Source of the DNA: Chthoniobacterales bacterium
Lineage (GTDB): Bacteria; Verrucomicrobiota; Verrucomicrobiia; Chthoniobacterales; JACTMZ01
NCBI GenBank assembly: GCA_018883245.1
Contig: VEQL01000015.1
Coordinates: 1-57,950, forward strand
Length of the DNA: 57,950 nucleotides
Reading direction: 5' to 3'
Of the stretch, positions 50,802-57,950 are shown piece by piece; position 1 is the stretch's first letter, and the number at the start of each line of letters is the position of its first letter. The notes under the pieces are model-generated. The model was not told the DNA's origin and made no database searches. It worked only from the letters and a program-made list of their open reading frames with translations. The position numbers were made by a program, and so were the translations under genes.

Positions 50802-51712
50802 ACCGGTCCATGGAGATCCTGCACGATCTCAACTCGCTGGCCTCTTTGCGCGGTCCGGTCTATCTGGCCATCGGAGTTTTCGACGGGGTTCATCGCGGAC
50901 ACCAGGCGCTGATCTCCGAGGCGCAAGCCGACGCTGCGAAGACCGGAGGGACGGCGGTGGTCATGACCTTCGAGCCGCATCCCATGATGTTTTTCCAGCG
51001 CGCGGAACCTCCGCTGCGTCTGTCCAGTCCGCGGCACAAAGAGTTGCTGCTTGCGCGTCACGGCGTCACGCATCTGGCGGTGTTGCCTTTCGAGGCCGCG
51101 CGAGCGGCCCAGACGGCGGAGGAATTTGTCCAGGACCTTCGCACGGCGTGCCGGCCGCTCGGCGGAATTGTCGTCGGCGCCGACTGGCGTTTCGGCAAAG
51201 GGCGCAAAGGCGATGTGGCGCTTTTGCGCCAGATGGGCGCCTTCGAGGTGGATGGAATTCCTGCTGTGACAATCGATGGCGAAGTCATCTCGAGCACCTC
51301 GATTCGGTTGGCTGTGGCGCGCGGAGACCTGAAATTTGCGGAGAAAGCACTCGGCCGTCCGTATGCTATCCTCGGTCCGGTTGTCCCCGGACAAAAACTC
51401 GGTCAAAAGCTTGGTTTTCCCACGGCAAACATCGCCACGGACGGATTTCAACTTCCCCCGGATGGCGTCTATGCGGCGACGGTTCGGATCGGGGACAAAT
51501 CGTTCCGCGGGATCGCAAACCTCGGATTGCGCCCGACCGTCGCGCGCGATGCGTCGCGCGTGCTGGAGGTTCACTTGCTGAACTTCGACGGCGACCTATA
51601 CGGACTGGAGGTCGAAGTGGCGTTTTTGCGGTTTGTCCGCGGGGAAAAGAAGTTCGGCTCGCTCGACGAACTGCGTTCGCAGATCGCGAATGACATCGCG
51701 AGTGTGAAATGA
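50798..51712 (+). CDS. ribF: Bifunctional riboflavin kinase/FAD synthetase
   Basis: Converts riboflavin to FMN and FAD. The 304-residue protein has an N-terminal FAD synthetase domain (LAIGVFDGVHRGHQALISEA, FEPHPMMFF, ISSTSIRLAVARGDL) and a C-terminal riboflavin kinase domain (KLGFPTANIATDGFQLPPDG, GIANLGLRPTV). Starting with TTG at 50798 it overlaps the truB stop as TTGA; ATG at 50810 (MEILHDLNS) is equally likely. It closes the nusA operon. Confidence 0.93.
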   Translation: MNRSMEILHDLNSLASLRGPVYLAIGVFDGVHRGHQALISEAQADAAKTGGTAVVMTFEPHPMMFFQRAEPPLRLSSPRHKELLLARHGVTHLAVLPFEAARAAQTAEEFVQDLRTACRPLGGIVVGADWRFGKGRKGDVALLRQMGAFEVDGIPAVTIDGEVISSTSIRLAVARGDLKFAEKALGRPYAILGPVVPGQKLGQKLGFPTANIATDGFQLPPDGVYAATVRIGDKSFRGIANLGLRPTVARDASRVLEVHLLNFDGDLYGLEVEVAFLRFVRGEKKFGSLDELRSQIANDIASVK

Positions 51713-51778
51713 GGTTTTGTCCGGCGCCGTTAGCCGTTGAGCGCTTACCCAAGCCAATCATTGCCGGAAACGGCGATG

Positions 51779-52525
51779 CTACACGGGGTATTGGGCGCAG
51801 ATGCCTTTCATCTCGCGCACGGCGGTGGCAAGGCCGACGGAGAGTGCCCGCGAAACAATGGAATGACCGATGTTGAGTTCCTCGAGATGCGGGACGGCGA
51901 AAAGCTCGCGGATGTTGGCGTAGTTCAAGCCGTGGCCGGCGTTGACACGGAGTCGGAGATCGTGTGCAAGCCGTGCGCCGTCGATAAGGCGTTGGAGTTC
52001 CTCCTGGCGGGAATCTTCGGCGGAGTTGGCAAACGCCCCGGTGTGAAGTTCGATGTATTCAGCCTTGAGACCCGCAGCGGCGCGAATCTGATCCGGATCG
52101 GGATCGATAAAGAGGCTGACCACCGTGCCGGCGTCCTGCAAACGGCGGATGGAATCGGCGAGGGCTGTGCGGTTGGAAACGCAGTCAAGACCACCTTCGG
52201 TAGTGACTTCATTGCGGTTCTCCGGAACGAGGCATACATCGTGCGGCCTCACGTCGAGGGCAATCTCAAGGATTCCCGGCGTGTTGCCCATTTCGAGATT
52301 GAGCTTGGTTCTGAGCGACTGCTTTAGCCGAAAGATGTCGTGATCCTGGATGTGGCGGCGATCTTCGCGCAAATGGGCGGTGATTCCGTCGGCCCCCGCC
52401 TGCTCGGCGAGGAGCGCGGCTTCGACGGGATCGGGTTCCGAAAGAATGCTGTCGGGATCCCGCGCATAACGCGCCTGCCGCAAGGTTGCGACATGGTCGA
52501 TATTGACGCCGAGACGCAGCGGCAT
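51779..52525 (-). CDS. pdxJ: Pyridoxine 5'-phosphate synthase
   Basis: Final step of DXP-dependent vitamin B6 synthesis. The 248-residue TIM barrel opens RLGVNIDHVATLRQARYARD and has GADGITAHLREDRRHIQDHD, CLVPENRNEVTTEGGLD, YIELHTGAFANS and VNAGHGLNYANI with the catalytic His. It is convergent with ribF across a 66-base space. DUF5069 lies 3 bases upstream, so the two are probably one transcript. Confidence 0.95.
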   Translation of the reverse strand: MPLRLGVNIDHVATLRQARYARDPDSILSEPDPVEAALLAEQAGADGITAHLREDRRHIQDHDIFRLKQSLRTKLNLEMGNTPGILEIALDVRPHDVCLVPENRNEVTTEGGLDCVSNRTALADSIRRLQDAGTVVSLFIDPDPDQIRAAAGLKAEYIELHTGAFANSAEDSRQEELQRLIDGARLAHDLRLRVNAGHGLNYANIRELFAVPHLEELNIGHSIVSRALSVGLATAVREMKGICAQYPV

Positions 52526-52528
52526 GGT

Positions 52529-52984
52529 TCAGACCTTGCCGCCGAAAGATGCGTAGTCGTCGAGATCGAGCAAATCGAACCAAGTTCCGATATCCTCGCG
52601 CGAAGCGGCGGTGGCCTTGTGCGCGCCGTGGAAGAATTCGCGGCTTTCGATGTCACTCGGGATGCGGTCTTCCATGAATCTTGACCAAAGGGCGACTTCA
52701 TGGGGGCGGCGATTGGCCCCCGAGTTTTCCTTGATCCACGCCAGGAGGTCGCCGTCGCCAAGTCCGGCGTCTATTTGCTTCTTGAATGCCTTGGGATCGA
52801 CGGCAGCGAATTCGAAAAATTGCATGTCGAGCGGGCAGGCATAGTTGTATTCGCCATTGGTTCCTGCATGGACGGCACGGCCTTTGTCGATGATGCGCGG
52901 GAGGATGGCGAATCCGCCGAGGCGGCAGCGTGCTCCCCGGGGTGGACGCTTTGTGAGATCGGTGGGTAGAGTCGGCTGAGGCAT
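52529..52984 (-). CDS. DUF5069 family protein
   Basis: A 151-residue protein of an uncharacterised family. It matches DUF5069 in TLPTDLTKRPPRGARCRLGG, YNYACPLDMQFFEFAAVDP and DLLAWIKENSG. It is soluble, without signal peptide. The ATG at 52984 is chosen because the family motif begins there; the longer frame upstream lies in the DUF2851 gene. It is followed immediately by pdxJ. Function unknown. Confidence 0.8.
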   Translation of the reverse strand: MPQPTLPTDLTKRPPRGARCRLGGFAILPRIIDKGRAVHAGTNGEYNYACPLDMQFFEFAAVDPKAFKKQIDAGLGDGDLLAWIKENSGANRRPHEVALWSRFMEDRIPSDIESREFFHGAHKATAASREDIGTWFDLLDLDDYASFGGKV

Positions 52985-53015
52985 GCGGTGCAGGATATTT
53001 TGCCGCGTGGCGGGG

Positions 53016-54356
53016 TCAAGCGGACAGCTTTTCGACGATTCCGGGAAACCGGCAGCGTGCGCACTCATCGTGGTCGCGCTGGCAAAAGTCGGAGTAGATC
53101 TGCAAAAGCCCCTGTTGCACGTAGAGCCTGCCGGCAAGAGTGCGCGGCGGCGGTCCACCAAAGAGCCGGGCTGCCGCGACGCGGGCGGGGGTATTACCGG
53201 CGGAGGCGGGCAGGCCAAGCCATTGCGGCTCGGCGCCACGGGACAAAGCGAGAGGCAGGGCAATGTTGACGTAGATGTCGCGAATGCGCTCGGGGCCGAC
53301 GAGAGCCAGAATTGTCGCCCGCCGCGGCGAATTCCATGTGGTGTGGAACGACCAGAACGGATGCTTCAGTGGTCCGAGGACTTTTTCCAATTGTTCCAAA
53401 TTGCCCGACTCAATCGCCCCTCGCACGGTTTTCCAACACCGCGCAACGGATACAAGGGCGCCGAGACGACGCAGAGGGTGATTGGCGGGGCGTAGCCCGT
53501 TCATTCGCCATGCAGATCGCGGAAGCACGAGGTGCGCGTGGCTGCTGCGCTGGCGCCACCAGCTTTTCCACAGGACGGCGTGCACGTTGCGGGCGTCGGC
53601 TGAAGGTGGTTGCGGTTTCTCGAGAAAACCCGCGAGACCGAACAACAGAGCTTCTCCGCGCGGGGTTGCGGCGATGCGTGGCGGGACCCTTTGGGCGAGC
53701 AGTTGGAACGGCAACTTGTTGTTCTTGTAGCCGAGAGCCGTGGCGAAGGATTCGTAAAGCGCCGCATCGGTGCCGCGCGCCTCGATCATGGCTGCGAGCG
53801 CCAGGCCCTTGCGCTCCAATCGCCGGCGCGCCGCAACGGCGAGAAGATCGGCGAGCGAATCCTGCGAGAGGAGGCGCAGAGGAGCGGCGCAACGCCCGGG
53901 CTTGGCCGGAACAAATGCGCCACTTTCTCCGCCGGTGCCGCCGCAGTCGGACAAGCAGATTTGCGGAACTTCACGGTGCGATGCGGTCCGCGGAAAATGC
54001 GCACGGGCTGGGGCCCTCACAGCGACGTGAAGAACGACATTTTCGTAATCAGGGTTGGTCGCGTGGCGGTGGTTTTCCCAGCCTGCAGCGTCGAGATCGA
54101 CCTCGATGGCGCCCTGCCGGTGTTTTCCATCGATCCTCACGGAAGTGTTGACGAAATCCGGCCCGGCTTCCCGGTTCCACTCCCCGAAATCGGTGACAAG
54201 GACCTTTCGGCCATCCCGGCAGACGAACTCACGGCCGCAGGCCCCCGAGAACCAGCGGGCCTGCCAGAAAAGTTCGTTGTCAGAAAAGGGTTCCGGCTCC
54301 CGCACATGGAGGTCGCAGCCGGCCAGGGCTTCCTCGTAGGCCTCGCGCGCTGTCAT
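53016..54356 (-). CDS. DUF2851 family protein
   Basis: A 446-residue protein of unknown function. The N-terminal ELFWQARWFSG, VTDFGEWNREAGPDFVNTSV and GAIEVDLDAAGWENHRHATN are hallmarks of DUF2851, best known from Bacteroidetes and Verrucomicrobia. The acidic and His residues in GAIEVDLDAAGWENH have the look of a nuclease-like metal site, but this is not established. Four Cys occur near the C-terminus (FCQRDHDECARCRFPG). The ATG overlaps the stop of the upstream gene (ATGA). Confidence 0.85.
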   Translation of the reverse strand: MTAREAYEEALAGCDLHVREPEPFSDNELFWQARWFSGACGREFVCRDGRKVLVTDFGEWNREAGPDFVNTSVRIDGKHRQGAIEVDLDAAGWENHRHATNPDYENVVLHVAVRAPARAHFPRTASHREVPQICLSDCGGTGGESGAFVPAKPGRCAAPLRLLSQDSLADLLAVAARRRLERKGLALAAMIEARGTDAALYESFATALGYKNNKLPFQLLAQRVPPRIAATPRGEALLFGLAGFLEKPQPPSADARNVHAVLWKSWWRQRSSHAHLVLPRSAWRMNGLRPANHPLRRLGALVSVARCWKTVRGAIESGNLEQLEKVLGPLKHPFWSFHTTWNSPRRATILALVGPERIRDIYVNIALPLALSRGAEPQWLGLPASAGNTPARVAAARLFGGPPPRTLAGRLYVQQGLLQIYSDFCQRDHDECARCRFPGIVEKLSA

Positions 54357-55990
54357 AACTTTTTCGGCCCCACGGACGGTGCGGGGGGCGGTGGCTCGAT
54401 CTCATTGCGCAGCGCCTCGAGCAACTGCGCGCGCTCCGGGGGTTGAGCGCGCTGCAAGGTGCGGTCGATGAGTTGAATGGCGGCCTTTTTATTTCCTGTT
54501 GTTTGTAAAATGCGGATCCGCTCGACGACAGTCCTGAACGATTCCGCGGGATTTCGATAAACAGCGCCCGCGGCCTCGAGCGAGGAAAGCGCTTCCCGGG
54601 GCTGATCGTAAAAGCTTTGCAGCAGGCCGAGAGCTTCGTAGTTGAGGCCGGTGGGGTTTTCGCGTGCGAACCGTGCGAGATAAAGCGTCTGCATCGGCCC
54701 CGAGCGCGCCGATTTGCGCAATTCTTTTTGCAGCGCGGTCCAAGGTTGTGCGCCCGGATCCGAATCGCGGTCGAAGTTTCCCGCTTGGGTAGCGGCAAAC
54801 GGGCGGTAGAGCGGATCCCCGACGACCGTGTTCATCCAAGACAGAACCTTCAGGCTCATGTATGCGCTCTCCGCAAAGGTGAAGCCCTGCAGCAAGCGCT
54901 CGTTGAAGACGTCGAGATGCGGCGTGAGGTCGAGGTAGGGTTCGTAAACATTTCCAATGGTGGCGGCCACCCCGCGTGTGAGCAACGGGGCTGCCCAGTG
55001 CTTCGCAGGATCGCGCAGCGTTGCGGCGCTGAAAGAGTGGATGTGCACTGCCACGGCGCCAGGGCGGAAATGCGGCGCGCCCATCGCGCCCTCCGCGGCC
55101 CACGCATACCAACCATAGTAGAGCGCGGCATCCGTGACGGGGAAACCCGCGGGCAAAATCGCCGGGTTGTTGTCCAGGATGACTGGGATCCCCTGGTTCC
55201 AGCACTCCGCCGCCGCGGCTTGGAGCCATTCGTCCCCGTCCTTGTATCCGCTCTCCGGGATGCTTCTCCGGTCGATGTAGGCCCAACCGTGGAGCCCCGA
55301 TTGCTCCGCTTTGATGCCGTCGTCGATCATGCGCCGCACGGTGTCCTCCGTCGGTGCATCGAGCCGCGTCACGAGCAGCTGAGCCGCGAGCATTACCGAG
55401 TCCATGATCGGGGTGAAGCGTCGGTAATACGGGTTTGGCACCACGCCAAAGCGCTCTTCTTGGAAAGCGCCAAGCGCGGCGAGTTCCGAATCCACCGATG
55501 CTTCATCATGCCCGCCCACCGGATCGCCGCCGTTCGGGCGCGGGGGCGCGGGCTTGCCGGGCTCGGGAGGTTGGATGGTCGTCTTGATCTTGAGGGGAAT
55601 CCCTCGCATCAAGGCGACGAAGCGGATGCGGCTGCCGGTGACTTCGGGGGCAGAAGCTGTGCCGGAGCTTTCGCGCAGCGTCCACCATCCTTTGAGATCA
55701 AACATTGCGCGCAGCGGACTCTCGATCGTATCGGCGAAGTCCTTCCGCGAGATTTCCTCGTCTGTTGGACAATCCAACGCGACGACTTGGTCGGATGGTA
55801 TGCGTCTGCGCTGCGCATAGTATTCCGCGAGGGACCGGGAGTCGGGATCGCGGGAGTTGAAAACCACGAGGGTGGCGCCGGCCTCGCGGCTCATCCGCGC
55901 ATCACCGGGATCCTGCGCGGTAGCGGCCTGCAGGGCCAAGGCCAGCGCTACAGAAGCGAGCACTTCAAATCTCGATGCGCAGGCCGTCAT
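54353..55990 (-). CDS. TIGR03790 family exported protein
   Basis: A 545-residue protein with a signal peptide (MTACASRFEVLASVALALAL then AATAQ). The family pattern, from Verrucomicrobia, Planctomycetes and Acidobacteria, is seen in VVFNSRDPDSRSLAEYYAQR, FVALMRGIPLKIKTTI, GWAYIDRRSIPESGYKDGDE and AVAVHIHSFSAATLRDPAKH. The last 90 residues are helical and resemble TPR repeats (LNYEALGLLQSFYDQPREAL). Role unknown, presumably periplasmic. Start at 55990 gives the signal peptide and overlaps the upstream gene by 26 bases; 56005 and 56041 are alternatives. Confidence 0.83.
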   Translation of the reverse strand: MTACASRFEVLASVALALALQAATAQDPGDARMSREAGATLVVFNSRDPDSRSLAEYYAQRRRIPSDQVVALDCPTDEEISRKDFADTIESPLRAMFDLKGWWTLRESSGTASAPEVTGSRIRFVALMRGIPLKIKTTIQPPEPGKPAPPRPNGGDPVGGHDEASVDSELAALGAFQEERFGVVPNPYYRRFTPIMDSVMLAAQLLVTRLDAPTEDTVRRMIDDGIKAEQSGLHGWAYIDRRSIPESGYKDGDEWLQAAAAECWNQGIPVILDNNPAILPAGFPVTDAALYYGWYAWAAEGAMGAPHFRPGAVAVHIHSFSAATLRDPAKHWAAPLLTRGVAATIGNVYEPYLDLTPHLDVFNERLLQGFTFAESAYMSLKVLSWMNTVVGDPLYRPFAATQAGNFDRDSDPGAQPWTALQKELRKSARSGPMQTLYLARFARENPTGLNYEALGLLQSFYDQPREALSSLEAAGAVYRNPAESFRTVVERIRILQTTGNKKAAIQLIDRTLQRAQPPERAQLLEALRNEIEPPPPAPSVGPKKL

Positions 55991-56747
55991 AGGCGATGCG
56001 GACATTGTCCGGCAACAGGGACTCCGTTTCCTTGTGGCCAAGATCGTGGCCGATATGCGTCAACCAGGCTTGCTTTGCCTGCGCGTCGGCGGCCACTCCC
56101 AGCGCCTCGCTGAGCGAAAGATGGCTCGGGTGGGGTTCGTGGCGCAGAGCGTCGATGATCAGCACGGGGATGCCGGTTATCTGCTCTATGACCGGCCCCG
56201 GAACGTGGTGGCAATCGCTGAAGTAGGCTGCCAACTTGCGTCCGCCCCGCGCGAAGATGTAGCCGTGCACCAGCATGCGCCCGTGGGGAACTTCGGCCGG
56301 GATGATTTCCACGCTGCCTAGCTGGAACGGTTCCGTGATTTCCCGGGGATCGGGCCGGACGTAATTTCGGAAGGCGTGCTGCCCGTCAAACGCGTAGTAA
56401 AACATCCTGCGCAGGTCCGCCATGGTATGGGGCGAGGCATAAACCGGCATCGACCGGTCGGCGAGTTCACAGAATCGGCGAAGGTCGTCGAAGCCCGCCA
56501 CATGATCGGTATGCGAGTGGGTAAAAACAGCCGCGTCGATGTGGCGAAGTCCGTGGCGCAGAGCCTGCGTGCGGAGGTCCGGGGTCGTGTCGACCAGGAA
56601 CGTCACATCCGCAGCCTCGACGAGTATCGAGGACCGCAGCCTCTTGTCGCGCGGGTCCTGCGAACGGCAGACCGGGCAGTCACAGGCCACGAACGGCACC
56701 CCTTGGGACGTCCCGGTGCCTAAAAAAGTGATCGCAAGTTCGGCCAT
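55965..56747 (-). CDS. MBL-fold metal hydrolase (PhnP-like)
   Basis: A 260-residue metallo-beta-lactamase-fold phosphodiesterase. The zinc signature His77-x-His79-x-Asp81-His82 is in VFTHSHTDHVAGF, with further ligands in FSDCHHVPG and the C-terminal TH-x-GHD. Cys22, Cys24 and Cys27 (FVACDCPVCRS) form the extra structural zinc site typical of PhnP, the 5-phosphoribosyl cyclic phosphate phosphodiesterase. No phn genes are nearby, so the substrate may differ. The ATG at 56747 begins the conserved TFLGTGTSQGVP. Confidence 0.9.
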   Translation of the reverse strand: MAELAITFLGTGTSQGVPFVACDCPVCRSQDPRDKRLRSSILVEAADVTFLVDTTPDLRTQALRHGLRHIDAAVFTHSHTDHVAGFDDLRRFCELADRSMPVYASPHTMADLRRMFYYAFDGQHAFRNYVRPDPREITEPFQLGSVEIIPAEVPHGRMLVHGYIFARGGRKLAAYFSDCHHVPGPVIEQITGIPVLIIDALRHEPHPSHLSLSEALGVAADAQAKQAWLTHIGHDLGHKETESLLPDNVRIAYDGLRIEI

Positions 56748-56781
56748 GACTTGAATCCGCGAGGTTTGCATAATCTGCCCC

Positions 56782-57950
56782 ATGCTCGCAACGCTGGCAT
56801 CCCTCAGGATCCGCAATCTCGCTTTGGTCGAAGACCTCACGTGGGAGCCCGGCGCAGGTCTCGTGGCCATCACCGGGGAGACGGGCGCTGGCAAATCGCT
56901 CCTCATCGGCGCACTGCAGTTGCTGTTGGGGGAACGCGCGGACAAATCGCTCATTCGGGCCGGTGCGGACTCCTGCACCGTGGAAGCTGTCTTTGAAGTG
57001 ACCGCGGGTGCCGGGCTTGACGAGTGGCTTGAGGAGCAGGGGGCCGAGCCGTGCGCGGACGACGGACTGCTTGTCAAAAGGACGCTTTCTGCCGCGGGAT
57101 CCGGACGGCAGTTCATCAACGGCTCCGCATGCACTTTGTCCGCGCTCAAAGGCTTGGGAGACCGGCTTGTCGATCTGCACGGACCGCACGATCACCAGTC
57201 TCTTTTCTCGCGCGAGGCCCAGACACGTGTCTTGGATGCCTTCGCGGGGCAAACAGAGTTGGCCTCCGCCTTCGCGACAGCGCACCGCGAACAGGCGAGG
57301 CTCTGCCGGGAAATCGAAAGGCTTCAGGCCATGGAGAGCGATGCGGCAATGCGCCGGGAGATGCTGGCGCATACGGTGCAGGAGATTGAATCTGCCGCGT
57401 TGCACGCAGGAGAAGAGGAAGATCTCTTGGCGCGCTTGCGCACGGCAGGCAACAGCCGGCGCTTGCTCGAGTTGAGCGCGCAAATCGGCACTGCTCTTGA
57501 AGGTGACAGCGAGGGTGGAGTCCGCGATTCACTCGCAGAAGCGATCAGGGCCGGGCGTGAGCTGGCCCGTCTGGATCCCGGCGCGACGGCTCTCAGCGAT
57601 GCGCTGGAAGCGGTTTCCGAACGCTTGTCGGACATCGAGTCTGATGCCCGGCGCTACGCCGAGGCGATCGAATGCGATCCACAAAAACTTGCCGGGATGG
57701 AGCAGCGGGCCGACCTTTTGCAGTCGCTGAAGCGCAAATACGGCGGAAGTCTCGAGCAGGTCATGGAACGCGGGGTGACAGCGGCCCGAGAGTTGCAGGA
57801 GATCGAGACGCGCGGCGAGGCGGGCGTAGCGCTCGAGAAAGAGCGTGCGGCGGCCGGGGCTCGTGCCACAAAGCTGGCTGCCAAGCTCTCGGCGGCGCGG
57901 GTCAAGGCTGCGCCGGCTTTCGCTGCGGCGGTGACAGCAGAGTTGCGCGA
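56782..57950 (+). CDS. recN: DNA repair protein RecN, 5' part (runs off the window)
   Basis: SMC-like ATPase of double-strand-break repair. The 389 codons in view have no stop. The N-terminus LASLRIRNLALVEDLTWEPG, the Walker A ITGETGAGKSLLIGALQLLL and VDLHGPHDHQSLF identify RecN; from about residue 165 to the end the sequence is an Ala/Glu/Arg-rich coiled coil. The Walker B and signature half lie beyond the window. It is divergent from the MBL-fold hydrolase. Confidence 0.94.
   Translation, partial: MLATLASLRIRNLALVEDLTWEPGAGLVAITGETGAGKSLLIGALQLLLGERADKSLIRAGADSCTVEAVFEVTAGAGLDEWLEEQGAEPCADDGLLVKRTLSAAGSGRQFINGSACTLSALKGLGDRLVDLHGPHDHQSLFSREAQTRVLDAFAGQTELASAFATAHREQARLCREIERLQAMESDAAMRREMLAHTVQEIESAALHAGEEEDLLARLRTAGNSRRLLELSAQIGTALEGDSEGGVRDSLAEAIRAGRELARLDPGATALSDALEAVSERLSDIESDARRYAEAIECDPQKLAGMEQRADLLQSLKRKYGGSLEQVMERGVTAARELQEIETRGEAGVALEKERAAAGARATKLAAKLSAARVKAAPAFAAAVTAELR

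Overview
The window is a GC-rich bacterial chromosome segment whose gene content points to the Verrucomicrobiota. The strongest lineage signals are a 51-residue 'small basic protein' of the type known from Verrucomicrobia and Chlamydiae (32548-32703), a run of DUF5069, DUF2851 and TIGR03790 genes (52529-55990), a Corynebacterium-type glycogen synthase, and LptG and S6 genes indicating a diderm. No 16S rRNA is present, so the assignment is inferred from gene families only. 

Left arm (1-37.3 kb). Mostly housekeeping genes in short convergent and divergent units: dprA-topB; a GT4 glycogen synthase; a VapBC toxin-antitoxin pair with a repeat-bearing promoter; an SMP-30 lactonase; pcm, dus, an unknown gene and lptG on the minus strand; dinG coupled to a sialidase-like protein and a membrane protein; tRNA-Ser(CGA) with its own promoter; selO; the dnaG-rpoD macromolecular-synthesis pair; an NfeD-type membrane protease; thiH-thiS; prs-rplY-pth-rpsF-ssb; pssA-psd (phosphatidylethanolamine synthesis); sufT; a soluble five-PAS histidine kinase with a FixJ-like regulator; two genes of unknown role; the small basic protein, an RsuA-type pseudouridine synthase and RidA; and a large membrane-anchored PAS-GGDEF diguanylate cyclase.

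Integrated element (37305-45206, about 7.9 kb). It is bounded by perfect 44-bp direct repeats covering the 5' half of tRNA-Val(CAC). At the right end are a tyrosine recombinase lacking canonical catalytic residues and a divergent HTH regulator. A leftward chain of about twelve genes, mostly joined by 4-base ATGA/GTGA/TTGA overlaps, carries two excisionase-type HTH proteins, a small protein, a DnaB-N/RepA-type helicase, 11-bp iteron-like repeats with a palindrome (a candidate origin), an unknown gene, a Nu1-like (terminase-small-subunit-like) HTH protein and several small unknown proteins including one membrane protein. No capsid, relaxase or cargo gene is recognisable. The order int / divergent regulator / rep / candidate ori / terS-like resembles phage satellites, so this is my candidate for an undescribed system. 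The insertion separated tRNA-Val from what looks like its original promoter; the functional tRNA now has a 5' half and upstream region provided by the element.

Right arm (45.2-57.9 kb). tRNA-Val, then nusA-infB-rbfA-nrnA-truB-ribF, a translation and ribosome-maturation operon with a hairpin terminator or attenuator before nusA and no rimP. On the minus strand follow pdxJ, DUF5069, DUF2851, a TIGR03790 exported protein and a PhnP-like metallo-hydrolase; recN begins at 56782 and runs off the window. 

All functions are read from motifs, length and context; no database search was run.
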